The translations under genes and the position numbers were made by a program. The notes under the pieces were generated by a model. It saw only the letters and a list, made by a program, of their open reading frames with translations, was not told the origin of the DNA and did not search any database. DNA of 64,000 nt from Cryptomeria japonica (lineage: Eukaryota; Streptophyta; Pinopsida; Cupressales; Cupressaceae), in NCBI RefSeq assembly GCF_030272615.1, contig NC_081407.1, positions 143,224,897 through 143,288,896 on the forward strand, written 5' to 3'. Position 1 is the stretch's first letter, and every line of letters begins with the position of its first letter. Shown here piece by piece: positions 11,295 through 23,855 of the stretch.

Positions 11295-12889
11295 CACTCC
11301 AACTATGAAATATTTGTTTTCTTTTAAGTTTGCATGTTATCTTTGTGATGTAATAATGGACCAACCATTGAGGACTCAGTAGAGCCATGGTTGAGCTATC
11401 CAAGTTTTGGTTTGAGTCAATTGTGTTCAGGATGTTGATAGCCTGAGAAGTGAGATGCTTAGGTAGTTCATAGGTAAAATACTCCAGATGAATGCATTCA
11501 TTTATTAGGGGTCAATTGAGTTGTGTTTATGTCTTCTAGGGTGTTTGAGGACCTTCAGGAGTCTTAAAATGCATTAGAATGCAAAATTACATCCTGGAGC
11601 AAAAAGTTGTTGAGCAACATTTTGCAATTTCTTGCAAAAGTTGAATTTTTGGTTATAGGCGTTAAAATTTGGTTGAACAGACTGAAACAAGAGAATATAA
11701 GCCAAAATTCACTTCATTGTATGGGTTGGAGGATTGGAAATGCAAGATCAAGTTTTTGGTTTGTGAAGCAACCTTGTTTCCACCAGTTTTTGACAGTTTT
11801 ACTCTTATTTTCATTGTTTGTACGGTCCAGTACGGACTAGATGGTGTACATTCATTGAAATTATGAGGATTCATTTTATTTGTATTATTTAAGGTTTATT
11901 TTTAGGTTTGAGTTTCCTAAGTTGTAGACATTTCTTCCATTCTTTGCAACTAGGAGCAAAACCCTTGCAAGTAGGGTTTAAGAGAAAGAAAATGGCTCTA
12001 ACCTAGGTATTATTTGATGGCACCTATTGAAATCACTAAGAATTATAGGTTAGGGTATGTAAATAGGTTTAGAATAGGGTGTGTGTTGTTTCTAGTCTAG
12101 GATGAGGAGAAACAATGAAGCCCTAGGCTCACTGCTGGGAGTAGGTGAGTTAGGACATCAAGAAAGGTGTGATTTATGAGCACATGGGGATTGGTGCAGG
12201 ACCAAGTGACAAATGAATGGAAATCCCACTGAGTGAACTTCAAGATTCACAAATTTTTTCGAGCAGGAGATTTGATTGGTGAAGAGTTTTAGACCCATCT
12301 TGCCAAGTCACCGGTGAGGCCTAAACCCTTCAAAATAGTGTAGCATTGGAAACCCCACTTGTATGAATAACCCAGATGCAATTTTCCATTATTCTTTGTA
12401 ACTTCCAAAGGGTACTCAAATCCATGATTTATTTCTAGGCTTGTTTGGGAATTTTGCAAATTAAGACCCTAAAACCGCCTAGGGAGGGCTAATGCAATTA
12501 TGCCTAATTTGGTGCTAGTAGAGACCTAGAAGGGTTAGGAAGCCAAAGAAATGGATTTGGTGAGCCTTAAACCTCAAAATACATTGAATACACCTTGTAG
12601 ATGCATTGGGAAACCATAGGAAGTGGTTGTGTGTTAAGATCCTTGTAGGAGTGGTTGGAGCCCAGGAGAAGAGTGTGTGAGTAACTGAGGTGGCAACCTC
12701 AAGTGGTGGAGTTGATTGTCCAGAAACAAGTGGCTATACCTAGGAGTCAAGTCAAGAAGGTTCAGACCTTGGAGGAATCATTATCATAACCCCTACCAAG
12801 TGCCATAGGAAGGACTTGAGTAGTTGAAGGGTTGAGTAGGACAAGTCACTCAAGAAGGTGTATCAAACCAAGCTCCAAGACTCTTTGCA
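11278..12889 (+). repeat. Element B 3' LTR
   Basis: It aligns along its whole length with 4964-6586, starting TGGTGCAAGGCACC and ending CTCTTTGCA. Differences from the 5' copy are scattered substitutions and small gaps. Open frames seen inside both LTRs (for example 11669-11866 and its counterpart 5365-5562) are repeat shadows. Confidence 0.9.
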
Positions 12890-12990
12890 TCACAATGATT
12901 AGAATCAAAGAAAGTAATGTAACAAACACACACCACTCACGCAAAACATAATGAGTACATATACATTAGAGCTCCCAATGTTTGCACATG

Positions 12991-13003
12991 GGCTCCAATA
13001 CCA
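12991..13003 (-). other. Element A primer-binding site (initiator Met tRNA type)
   Basis: On the minus strand this reads TGGTATTGGAGCC, two substitutions from the consensus TGGTATCAGAGCC, and lies two bases from an LTR end GAATCACA. The gag of A that belongs to it lies beyond element B at 4860 and below, which is what shows that B split the leader. Confidence 0.75.
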
Positions 13004-13005
13004 AA

Positions 13006-16000
13006 TGTGATTCTTTGCCAAGGAACCCTAGATGATATGAGGAAAAACACATGAACATACATGGAAATAATTTTTTTTTTAACATCAAGTGAGAATATAC
13101 ACATCATCTAATCTCACAGCTCAAGGTATGTTAGCTATTAGACATCAACTATGCATTGCAAAAGACTCAACATGCATCATTAACAAGCTCCTCTAAGGGT
13201 TCCCTAATGTCATTACCTTTGTAATACATCTAAGAATGATCATGACTTCATTGCCAACAAGAGTTAACTCAATTAATCTTCCATTCATCACATTACTTGT
13301 CTAAATTCATTTTAAAGCACCAATTGAAGTGTTCCGATGGAAGCATCATAATTTAGAAACAAATAGAAGCATACATACTCATCAGGGGTGGCCGATTCCA
13401 ACACTAGTCTACTAACATCTACTATACTCATCACATTATGTGGTTATTACATCATTCTCCAATTGGAATGTTCATACAATACAATGATCAATAATCACAA
13501 TGCTAAAATCATAAGACATATAAATTACAACTTGCATTAACAAGGAAATAAGAAGATCAAGAGAGAGAGGTAGTGATGAAACTCTCCAAGGTGTTCACGA
13601 AGAAGGTCCACTAGTCCCTAACAATGGTGTGCAATGCCACCCAACCATGTGGTACCCTTAGGTCGACCCCATTGTGCTATTGGACATAGTTGCAAGGCCC
13701 AAACACTCAAGCAAACATCAATTAATGATAGGCTAATACTCACATTATACACAAAGTATACATGCCATACATGGATACAATGCATAATAGGAATAAGAAT
13801 GAAGACAAGTTATGAATCCATCCAGGATCACTACTCATATCTACATGGGGTTGGATAAGAGAGACCAAGAAATAGGTGTGTCATCACATAGCTCAAAGGG
13901 ATGGCTCATGTGAAACCAGGTAATCCTTTCAAAAAGACAAGGGGACTTGATCATGCCAAATCAATGCCCCATAGATAGCCAGTCCTTTCTAATACGTCCT
14001 TAGGCTATACAAACACACAAGGAATGCAAGGGGAATCCTTAATTATCTTATTAATGTGTTTACCCCATTGTTTATTATGTTTTCACTTTTTAACTCAAAC
14101 TCTCCAATAGGTTATCCTAGTAGCCTCTTTGGGCCTCAATCCCCATAGAGAGTTAGTCCCCTTTCACTCTAAGTACCGACACCTTAGCTCATGCATAAAG
14201 GAAGAAAATAACGGGTACATATATGATAATTATCATAGATTCATCACACTAGATCATATTATTAATGCAATGCCATATCATGACCCAAGGAGCAACCTCA
14301 TAGTCTCCTAAACATGTATTTAATCTTGGATTGAATATAACTCACAAGTATTAATGCAAATTACCTATGGAACCTCAGAGAAGCATGCCTCATCAATACA
14401 AAACATATTTTCTTAATCAAAATAAGCTCAAAAACCAAAGAAAATAAGGTACAAAAACCCATTGGGACAACCCAAAAGACCAAAACCCCAAAAATAAACC
14501 TAAATTAGCCAAATGTGAAAACTTGAGTGAAGTTGCAAAACAGAAATGACAAATGCAAAATTTTATGAGTGATTGAAAAAATGAAAAAAATTCATGATCA
14601 AATGCAAAAATCAATTAGCAGATGTGAAAATCAACAGACAAATGTGAAATTTTGCATTCTGGGCAAGAATTTAGTCTAGGGGTCAGCTAGGGTATGACAA
14701 AAAAACCATTGGAAAAAAAAGAATTTGAATACTACTTAATGACACCCTAAAAACAAAGGTGCAATATTCATACAAGAATGCTAGAAATATTTGCACATCA
14801 TTTCCCTTGAAAATCCCCAAAATCACATAGTTTCACCCCAAGCCATAATCTAAAATAAGCAAATTCTTCAATAAGCACTTAGAAGATTGATACCAACTGA
14901 TCATCATGATCACAAATGACGTTCAAACACTTGAAAACAATAATTGTAAATCAAATTGAAAGGGAAAGATATTCTGAAGATCCCTACCTCAACTTGGGAA
15001 GAAAATTTCAAATGCGAAATTCTGTTCACACACCTCACAAGTGGGATTGAGGTTGAAATAGAAAGAAGGCTTCGCCAATCCAATTATTTAAAGTCCCTGT
15101 CCACAAAATTCCACCTCTCCAATCTCTCAAGATAAAAAAATCTCTCATGCCATGAAGAAGGTTTTGTGTGGAGAGGATGAAAATTACACTGTGTCAAGAA
15201 TGAGCCCAATTACAACATATATGCTCACACTTAGAGAGGGATTTGAAATAAAATATAAAATGTAAATAAAAATCATAAACCAATAATATCCTCAAAACGC
15301 CCAAAATTTAAAATCACATAGTAACATTAATTTAAATGCATATAACACATTGCACAAAAATGACATTATATTACAACTATAATACTATATAATACTAATA
15401 TGAATATTTAAGTGACAACATCATACCATTAACAACTAATGCACAACAATATTTATAGGCTTCTCACATTGTGCATTAGGGTATTGGGTTATTACCTCAA
15501 TGGTCACCCGAAGGTGCAATCACATAGGCTAGGGAATGAATCATCCTAATTAGGAATGCTGGCTTGGGCTAGGAACATGTTTTGCCTTGTGATATCTCGT
15601 GTAACCACCATAGGGAATGCATGCACGCTTAGCCCTGTGAAGCAAAGTGAAGTCGATGGCCAGTACTTGCATCAACCAAAACGCAAAAACACCTGTGCAT
15701 ACATATACATACAATATAATAGAACTGAAACATCATTAACCATTCCCCAATTGAGATCACATAGAAACCATGGTTAGTCTAGAATCATATCTCATCAAAA
15801 TATTACATCATCAAAGCATAATCAAATAATCACATAACACCAATAAACTAGAATATCCTCATATAACATCATGTCACGTCACCATAGAGTCATCGTGCAT
15901 ATATGATCATCGCTTAAACTACAAGTATGATGATATATGCACGATGAACAAAAGAATGTAGTGGTCATCAAATGCACCACATGGATGCCAATACAAAAGA

Positions 16001-16094
16001 ATAGTATACACACAGTCATCGGATAAAGTATAAATAGAATCTACCTTGGACCAAAATAATCAAATGAAAAACTGTAAATGCTGGAGGCATTACA
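13006..16094 (-). repeat. Element A 5' LTR (outer end tentative)
   Basis: The inner end is firm: GAATCACA followed by the primer site. The outer end is proposed at 16094 because the minus strand there starts TGTAATGC, matching TGTGATTC, the complement of the inner end, at 6 of 8 bases (TG...CA rule). A minus-strand TATA box, CCTATAAATATT, lies near 15460-15449 between two 11-base inverted arms (15436-15446, 15469-15479). A second TATA-like TTTAAATAATT lies near 15085. No coding content. With the 3' LTR missing, the length (about 3.1 kb) cannot be confirmed. Confidence 0.5.
15891..15946. repeat. Long hairpin-forming inverted repeat
   Basis: Two 20-base arms (15891-15910 beginning CATCGTGCATATAT, and 15927-15946) pair with a single mismatch around a 16-base loop. 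It lies in the proposed upstream (U3) part of the element A LTR. Confidence 0.85.
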
Positions 16095-17973
16095 TGAAAT
16101 TCCTATCTAGTGACACTATGATATGATTTGGCCCTCCCTACAAATAGAAGGGGTTCACATAACTAGAAAATGAATTATAGAGAAGAAGAAATGATCAAAA
16201 CCAAAACAATTTTTCTTATATTTCCTATTGATTGTGCTAGCTAAGGACATTTTGTCATCACCATAGAACAACATTTTGCATAAAAAAATTGTTATGCATA
16301 AATAGTAAAATTTCAAGGAAACTAGAAATAGATTTTCATTTCCACTACCTTGTAGCAAGGTGTCATGGAAATAAAAGGCAAATTATTTACTAGGATTGAT
16401 TACTTGCTAAAATCTCCATTTCACATTGATTTGTTGATTTTGAGAAAAGTAAAACAAGAACCCAAAAAATAATTATATAAATTAAGATTTGAATCCCATA
16501 TTCATAAGCTTGGCTTCACAATTTTAAAATTTAAGAAATACAGATCATTTGGTCATTTGATATCTTTAGTAATTCACACCAAGAATGTTTTGCTCAAAAC
16601 AAGTCATGTACAAAGTTACAAGAAATCTCCTAGGCTTAGCTTCCATTCACAATTAAGGCTAGAGTATGACACAACTATGTAGATTATTTAATTAATTTCA
16701 AGACTTTAATATTTGAGCAAGTGACAATTGTGCAGATTACAACTTGCCTACCAATTGATAAACACCACAAATTGGGCATTCACTCTCTAACAATCATTTA
16801 AATTCATTAAATTATTGATTATACAAATTGTTTTATTCTTCTTATCATATTGATTAGGTATAATGATTACAATAACATTAACTGTAGTGTAACATCTACC
16901 ATTCCAATAGAAAAATGGTGTTCCATTCCAAGTGTCTTTTAACCATCAATCTTCATTTTTAAATGATAGATTATTGCTGAAGGAACTAGATATGCTAGAG
17001 GGCTTTACGTAAGTTGATTTTATCTTTAAACCACTTTGTTTCACCAAGTCAAGCCCTATACTTTCCATTTATGAATACTATTTGATGCACTCTTTAACCA
17101 TCTGTAGCTCCCTTCTTGACCACTGACAATGAATTGCTCACCATGATAGTCTACATTAATATGGTTGTTAGCACCATAGAGGCCATTCTAGTTTTGTGCA
17201 ACACAAAGGACATACTAGTGGTCTACTGCATGGGAGCATTTTTCAATTCTTTGTGTTAATTGTTTTTATTAGATGTCAAGGTCATGCAATAGCTTATGAT
17301 AGTATTAGTATATAATTGAATGAACGATTCATGAGGCTTTGCAAAATCAAGTGTCTACCGTTACCTATGTCTGTGAAGAGTACTTTAATCTATATACTAC
17401 ACAACAATTAATTTTTATTAGTATGACAAGGTTGAAGAAAAAACATTGTTGTAGCATACAAGAGACTTGTGATAAACAAACCTTATCATGATCCCTGCAC
17501 ATGTACTTGTCTATTAAGTGATGCAAAGGCAAGTGTATTGTTTTGTGTATCTCTATGTATTTACATGATTACGTTTCAATGTTTGTGTGTGTCTAAAGGT
17601 CAAGTATACAAATTTTCATTGAGTGTTCTCATCTTTATGGAACTATGGAATGCTTGGAATTTGAACAACTCAACATAACCCATATTGTTAGTGAAAATAA
17701 ATAGTGTTCATCCATGAAAAGAATGTTAAATATTGTTGGTTTACAAAATAATCCAATGTGCATATGATTTTTCTTAAAATGTATTGTGGACTCAAATTTT
17801 TCTTTTGTCAGGAAAAATAAGTTTTCGAGTAAATCACGATTTTTGCACTTATAGCTTAGCAAACTATTTGCATATTAATTTTTTTGAAACTTATAAAGAA
17901 CTTTCCTACATTATTGCACAACTTGATCACTATGAAATGCGACGAGGACCTCTATTAATGTGTGTTGAATATT
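16095..17973. other. No gene recognised
   Basis: AT-rich sequence with only short open frames (60-75 codons) that resemble nothing I know. It could be old, unrecognisable repeat or intron sequence. Confidence 0.5.
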
Positions 17974-18516
17974 GAGGTAAGTCGATTGCCATGGTCTCAA
18001 TGAGTAATATTTTTTCAAATCTGTATGTGGCTAGGCCATTTTTTTCTTATGTTTTATTTCATTGTAAAACAATTCTATTATTATCCATTAAATGAAGGCA
18101 TGCATCTTATGAAGGTTGTCTCATGCTGGGAAAAACAAATATCAAGGAGTTGAAATATTGTCCTCAAATGCTCTATTAGTTTACTTTGAATAGATTGAAG
18201 CAACAATTGTACAAAGATTGGTTTTGGTTTGTCACATTTAGAAAAAATTCTATTGGAGTGGGGTATCTTAATTTTTTTGAAAACTTTGTCATTTTCTCAT
18301 TGGCATTATTGATAGTAAGGCACAATTTCTATAGAATCTTGAGGTAAGTTTCTCGCCATGGTCTCAATGAGTTTTATTTTATCATATTTTTATGCAGTTG
18401 TATCATTTTTGTTATGTTTTATTTCATTCTAAAATAATTTTGTTCATCCATTAAATGAATGCATGCATCTTAGTAAGGTTGTCTCACACTAGGAAAAACA
18501 AATATTAGAGAGTTCA
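17974..18516. repeat. Direct duplication, about 180 bases, offset about 367
   Basis: 17974-18152 and 18341-18516 share GAGGTAAGT, GCCATGGTCTCAATGAGT, GTTTTATTTCATT, CATCCATTAAATGAA, GCATGCATCTTA, AAGGTTGTCTCA and GGAAAAACAAAT in the same order. Both start with GAGGTAAGT, which looks like a plant splice donor. The second copy ends just beside the ATPase fragment on the other strand. Confidence 0.8.
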
Positions 18517-18529
18517 GAAAATGCAATAT

Positions 18530-18739
18530 TTATGTATATTGCCCCAATCTTCGCCCTATTTTCATTGCACCAACAATATTTATTATGTAATACATGAGAG
18601 CTACGTCTATAGATTCCATGGCTATAGCATAGCCCTCCATGCCCATAGCAATTCCCACATCTATTGTTGGTAATGTCAAAGCATCATTAACTCCATCACT
18701 CACCATGACATTCATGCCTTCTCCCTTCTCTAATAAATC
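18530..18739 (-). pseudogene. Fragment of a P1B-type (heavy-metal) ATPase
   Basis: About 70 codons read LLEKGEG then VMVSDGVNDALTL, DVGIAMGMEGYAIAMES and DVALM. This is the hinge region of P-type ATPases (consensus MVGDGxNDAPAL followed by ADVGIAMG...AIxxxDVxLM), and the AIAMES-DVALM wording fits the heavy-metal transporting P1B group. Two key residues differ: Gly to Ser (SDGVND) and Pro to Leu (NDAL). An upstream stop at 18740-18742 and a stop at 18530 bound it, and no other domain is nearby. It is a pseudogene scrap or one decayed exon. Confidence 0.78.
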
Positions 18740-19391
18740 TTAGCTTGTCTTTTGGGAGTAGCTCGGAAGAGCATGAGTTACCATTCATGTTCCAACCCAA
18801 ACCCCCAATTACTAACTTTAAAAAAAAGTAAAAAAAAAACTAATAACACATTAATAAATTACACATGTACCAATAGCCGCTCATTTTTTAGCTTTTATAG
18901 ACCATAATCGGCCCATTTGTGCACTTTTATTGGTATCCAAAGCACACAACTATTGGGGCATTTGTGTATAAGTATTGGCATTTTCAAGTGCACAACTATT
19001 GAGGCATCTTTAAACAGGTATTGGGTGACACTTTGAAAAGTGTACTTTTTGACCCTTGCATGCATAATGGATCCCACAACATGTATTGTTACTACCCAGA
19101 AGCCAAAAAATAGCTATAAGCAGGTAAGTCGAATGCGAAGATAACAAAAAAAAACATCAAAATCCGATGTACCGTTTAGAATATGTGGGTGCACTAAGTT
19201 AGCTATAAGTTTCTCCTAATTAAACATGAACTTCAATTTCTCCTACCTGTACAACAATTACAAGGCTCTTCGATCAGTTAAAAATGCCGTGACAAGATTG
19301 CCTACCTAATCAAATAAACAATAAACAATATATCTCCTTAACATATATTTTTCTATCGCATAACTCTTGCACCTTCTTTTGATGCAAACCC
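18740..19391. other. No gene recognised
   Basis: AT-rich sequence. Around 18880-19060 a short phrase on ACTATTG/AGCACACAACTATTG...GGCATTT recurs two to three times. No coding signal or RNA gene. Confidence 0.5.
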
Positions 19392-20450
19392 TAATAAATA
19401 TGATCAAATATAAATCATGATGTTTTAAATAGACCTCGCCGCTGACTATGCCCTAAGAAAGACACATGGCTACCGTCGGTGTTGATCTATCCCTTGAAAC
19501 GCTACTTTATCTCAGACCCACTTCCACTTTCTCATAAACCTGCCTCTCCTTGTCAATGCCCAATCTCTAAGTTTCCAAATTGTCAAAGCCCACTTTAATG
19601 TTCGAATCTGATCCAGCCGAAATCCCCATTAATTCCCAATAGAAAGTCTACTGAAACCAGCTACGAGGAGGGCCAGATCGACTGAATAATTCTTTTCTTG
19701 AACGTCAAGTGAGTATGTATGTCTATCTATCTATCTATAAATACACAACCACGACTTGGACTTGAAATCTACAAATAGACCTTTGATTTATAACTTCATT
19801 TAAATAACTTCAAGAAATGCCACATTCTCTGGGCAATGTGAGCATATACGACATTCTTGTAATTATTATGGTTATGATAGGAAGAAAACCTTAAAAAACT
19901 ATAGAGCAAATTGGTATAAGCTCTTTCATTCTAAATTGAACGCACAGTGTGAATGAGGTGTTGGCAATTAGGTCAAATGGCTGAGCTTCTTCTTTATGGG
20001 CATTTATAGAGTAAAAAGGGACACGCTTTCTATCAAGTCGTCGTCGTTTAAAAGTTGGCACGGAAGAACAAATATTTCAGGCAAAATCAGATTAAATGAG
20101 TAACAAATAAAGATGATAATACTCTGGTTTGCAGTTGTTTTGTATTTGATTATGTGAAAGTTTTTGTTTGGATAGTTTTTATGGTGGGTTTTGGTTGGTG
20201 TCTTTCATATTGTATATTTGAAACGTTTATTAAAGATTTTATAAGTTTATATGATTTAAAAGAATCTGTTATTATGAGTGTTTATCTTGTTTTCTGATTA
20301 GATTGTGTAAGAGTTTTTGTAAATCAACGTCTTGAATTGTAATACTATGTGATACATTATAAGTTTATAAAAAGATAAAAGAGACAAAGTTATTAGTGAT
20401 TTTTTTTCACTTATCTGATCAATCATAATGTATAAATTAAAAAATTGAGT
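19392..20450 (+). repeat. Dispersed ~1-kb repeat, copy 1 (single internal unit)
   Basis: The same sequence recurs at 31851-32860 and 39341-42875, all in this orientation. Shared landmarks in order: TGACTATGCCCTA, GTGTTGATCTATCCCTT, GAACGTCA-GTGAGTATG, TCTATCTATAAATA (TATA box at 19735-19743), ATAGACCTTTGA, GAACGCACAGTGTGAATGA, CAATTAGGTCAAATGGCTGAGCTT, GGGCATTTATAGA and AAAGTTGGCA. Then follows one copy of a ~220-base unit (GTTGTTTTGTATT...GGTTGGT...GATTAGATTGTGT). No open frame is conserved between copies. It may be a promoter-bearing segment or an unknown non-autonomous element. Confidence 0.85.
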
Positions 20451-22568
20451 GACTTATAATTTTTGTTTAGTTTTTATAAAAGATTGTACTGATGTCAGTA
20501 GTTTGACAATTTTTTAGTCTTTAATTATTTTTTCACATTTAATAATTTTTGAAAATGTTACTTATATATTTTTGTATTGGTTGATTTTGTAGGTCGCAAA
20601 ATAAATTGATTTGAAAGTTATTTTTGTTGACAAAGAAACACTTTTGAATTATTTTGTTTGTTTCACTTTACTAACAATTTTTTTTTTCAATATTTTATCC
20701 ATTTCGATTTACCAACCTCTCTAAAATCTAGTATGATTTTTTATTAAATTTATAATACATTAATTTTTTTACTTAATTGTATTGATGTTTTCAATGATAT
20801 AATAGCATTGAATACTCTTGTATACATCACAATATTGCAAGGTGGCATAATTCAATATTCATTATATTGGAAAGATAAATACAAATTTTTCATAAAAAAT
20901 ATCTTAAAGAAAAATCTTTTCAGCCAACTTCCTCAATGACTCAATAATAAATAGCTTGTCTAACCTATGAATTTGCACAAATAATTTTTTCTCTTTAGCT
21001 AATTTTATTTTGGTGTGATGTTTCTAATAATTGATTGGACCTCTTTTATTTGTGTACATATATTTGCTCTTGCACTTTTGACTCATTTTCTTGTAATATT
21101 AATATAAATATTGTTTTATCATGCTCAACTTTTGGTGCCCCATTTTTGTTATGTTTTGTACATTAACTACATGTTTCTTGACTGGTTTATTCTCTCTTAC
21201 TAGTTTGTAGTTAGATTTTGCAATTTTCCCTGGCTTCCTATCCTTTTATTGACCCTTTAAAGTTTGAAGCCTTCTTTACATGCTAATTAGCTCATTGACA
21301 TATAGTTTTAATGTTTGCATTAATGATTTAGATGTGGGAATGCATAGTTCCTTGTTTTTGGGTTAACCCACAATAATCATTCTCATTTTTTTGTCAAAGT
21401 AGAACATTGAAATCAATATTTTAAATCAAATTTTTACTTTTTTTGATAACTATAACAATTAAAAAATTAAGAATTTAAAGATGATTGAACTAGTGATTTT
21501 GAGGCTCTCTCTCTCTCTCTATGTATATAAAGAAATAGTTTCTGAATTTTTTTACGTACCTTTTAATAACTCATTTTTTTATAGTGAGCAATATTTTTTT
21601 AAAGTGACATTTATTCAGTATAGCATAACTTTATTTGTAGAAAGATAAAATTATAAATTTTTAAATATAAATTTTTAACGCACATATTCAATGCATGGAT
21701 TTTTTTTTATATAATTTCTATTGCATAATTTAATCTTTATAACTTATTGAAGTAAGATTAGATATACTTTAGATATAGGTTTATTTAGTATCAAATAAAT
21801 TTTTTTAATTTGTCAGAATCAATTTCTTCACTTCTTTTGAAATAAGAACATCAATACTTAGAAGATAATTACTTTTTATTTTTAAAAATTTATTTAACTA
21901 TTTTCTTTGTGTATAGAATAGAGATATTCACAATTGTTTAAAAACCTATCTTCACTAGAACCTAGAAAGTAAATATAATATTCAATGTTATGTTTGTTGA
22001 AAATATTACTTTGAGTGTTATGATATTACAAATTATCTTTTCATATTCAATCCATTTGTTGGTTCAACACAAGATTAGAAACAAAAAAAAATTGAAAAAA
22101 ATTTGAGACATTAGGTAGAAAGGTCACTTTTAAAGCTTCCATTCAAAGGTCCTTTTAACAAAGGTATTCAAGGAGAACCATTCTAAGGTATGCTATTTCT
22201 ACAACCAGAAAGACTTTACACAAAGGTAATTTTCAATCTTTAAACATTTTTTTCATTTTAAAACTTTGAATGAAGATACTTTTTGACATACTTTTGAATG
22301 AAGGTCTTTTTAACCTTTGACTTCCATTTGAATTCATTTAAATGTGATGTCCCATAAATGAGACTCACTATTACAGGCTCAACCTTTCTTGGTTCTCTAC
22401 ATCCTTCTATCCTTCATTTGCTAATTATTTAAATTTTATTTTGCTTTGTTTCAATTTCACGCAGATGCAAAATCCTTACACTTTTTATATTGTAATAGTG
22501 ATTATTGAGGCATTATCAATATTTTTTTATTAAAAAAAACATTTCTTGTTTGCTTCAATTGCTAGGTT
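20451..22568. other. AT-rich non-coding stretch
   Basis: Very AT-rich with poly-T runs and a short CT run at about 21505-21525. I see no coding signal, RNA gene or LTR. It is the left flank into which element C inserted. Confidence 0.55.
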
Positions 22569-22573
22569 TTCTT
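22569..22573. repeat. Target-site duplication TTCTT of element C (left)
   Basis: TTCTT at 22569-22573 is repeated exactly at 30767-30771, immediately outside the two LTRs. Confidence 0.92.
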
Positions 22574-23840
22574 TGATGAACTTATAAGGCTCTGAGAGGG
22601 GGGGGGTTGAATAAGTGATAGTAAAAACAATAAAAATTTGAATATCAATTTCACCAACTTAAAACTCAATAGACATGTAAGAAATAACACTAAGTATGCA
22701 TTCACCACACAAAGCATAAACCACATGACACAAGAGTTTATACATGGAAAACCCACAAGGGAAAAACCACAATGGGAGTTAGTACCCACAATATCCACTA
22801 TCTGCAGTATAGAGTTCTAACTAGTTAAGGTCTACAACACTCGGTTAGAGGCACACCCTATTAGAAGTGTCTATGCCTGGTTAAGAGCTTTACAAAAAGA
22901 CCTATGAGGACCAGCCCTGTTAGGAGCTACCCAAGTAACTGGGATTTGCAAACACAAGCTAATGTGTCACTTGGTTAGAGGATTTAATGATCAAAACTGT
23001 TAGGATCTAACTGCACCTTGTTAGGAGTGACCTTGTTAGAGGATTTTCTTGCTGCAACTGTGAGGAAGACAACAAGTACAAATGATCTCAGTATAACACC
23101 TTCTGTGTCTAATAAGATCCGCTTCAAAATACTACAACATCATAAAGATTCCATCTCTCAATTCCTCTGATCTTCACATTATTAGAAATACCAAATTTTC
23201 TCATCGCATATCACACTATCAAGCTCATGTATATATATCCTTTCATACCTCATTACACAATTAAAATTATCACAAGGTTAGCTCGAACCTTATTACAATT
23301 CCCTAGGTTCAATGCATCTAGACAATCTTGCATTGTATGCTTTAGTTATGTCGGCCATCGACATAACAAATCCAATTCTATATCATTTTACCAATCTGAG
23401 TGATTTTCATCACTACTAGTTGACTGTGTTTCTTGATCTCTGCCTTGTTGATCAAATCTCATTCATCTGATCAAATCTGCTTGTGCTAACATGAACATAT
23501 CTTCATCTGATAGTCATCAACATTGTTGCCACACCACATTCCTTCATCCTTCATGGATTTCATGTACCGATCGTCGGTGTGAGACTCTGTCAGTCATTTT
23601 ATCAATTGAAGTCCTAATTACTGGTTCTGATAAAACTGCCTCTGCTTTACCGGTTAAGTCTAGCCGATTGAATTGTAGGACTTAGATGACTCAAAGAAAC
23701 ATAGTTGCCATCAATGACAACATACAAAATAGTCATCATACATAAATATAATCTCTATGCACAACAGACATATACCAGTTGCATCAAGCAAACACATATT
23801 ACATTATATTACCAGTTGACCAAATGATCAAATGCCAACA
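22574..23840 (-). repeat. Element C 3' LTR
   Basis: On the minus strand it starts TGTTGGCATTTGATC and ends AAGTTCATCA. It aligns with 29497-30766 throughout. It contains the block GGTTTTTCCC...GGGTTTTCCATGTA (22778-22744) shared with the LTRs of D and 35720-36924, and a CACCCCCC(C)TCTCAGAGCC end typical of plant copia LTRs. ACCGGT/ACCGGTT motifs recur. Confidence 0.92.
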
Positions 23841-23855
23841 ATCTCCCCCTTTGGC
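23841..23855 (-). other. Element C polypurine tract
   Basis: On the minus strand CCAAAGGGGGAGAT directly precedes the 3' LTR start TGTTGG. It is identical, flanks included, to the tract of element D. Confidence 0.92.

Larger units (their letters stand above)
4964..12889 (+). mobile_element. Ty3/gypsy chromodomain element B, full length but inactive
   Basis: Complete layout: 5' LTR, primer site, gag, protease, RT, RNase H, integrase, chromodomain-like tail, purine tract, 3' LTR. Gag-pol from 6660 to 11294 stays in one reading frame, interrupted only by in-frame stops. It is inserted in the leader of element A, which reads the other way, so B is younger than A. In a 210-base stretch compared by eye the two LTRs differ at about 14 positions (6-7%), so the insertion is old. 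Confidence 0.93.
1675..16094 (-). mobile_element. Ty3/gypsy element A (decayed, interrupted by element B)
   Basis: Read on the minus strand: a long 5' LTR (about 16094-13006), a primer site for initiator Met tRNA (13003-12991), a leader, then gag (about 4860-3560) and pol (about 3530-1675). The leader is cut by element B (4964-12889). Integrase and the 3' LTR were not found: the reading fades near 1675, so the 3' end is truncated or replaced. Gag and pol carry many stops and frame changes. Order protease-RT-RNase H and RT wording are Ty3/gypsy. Confidence 0.8.
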
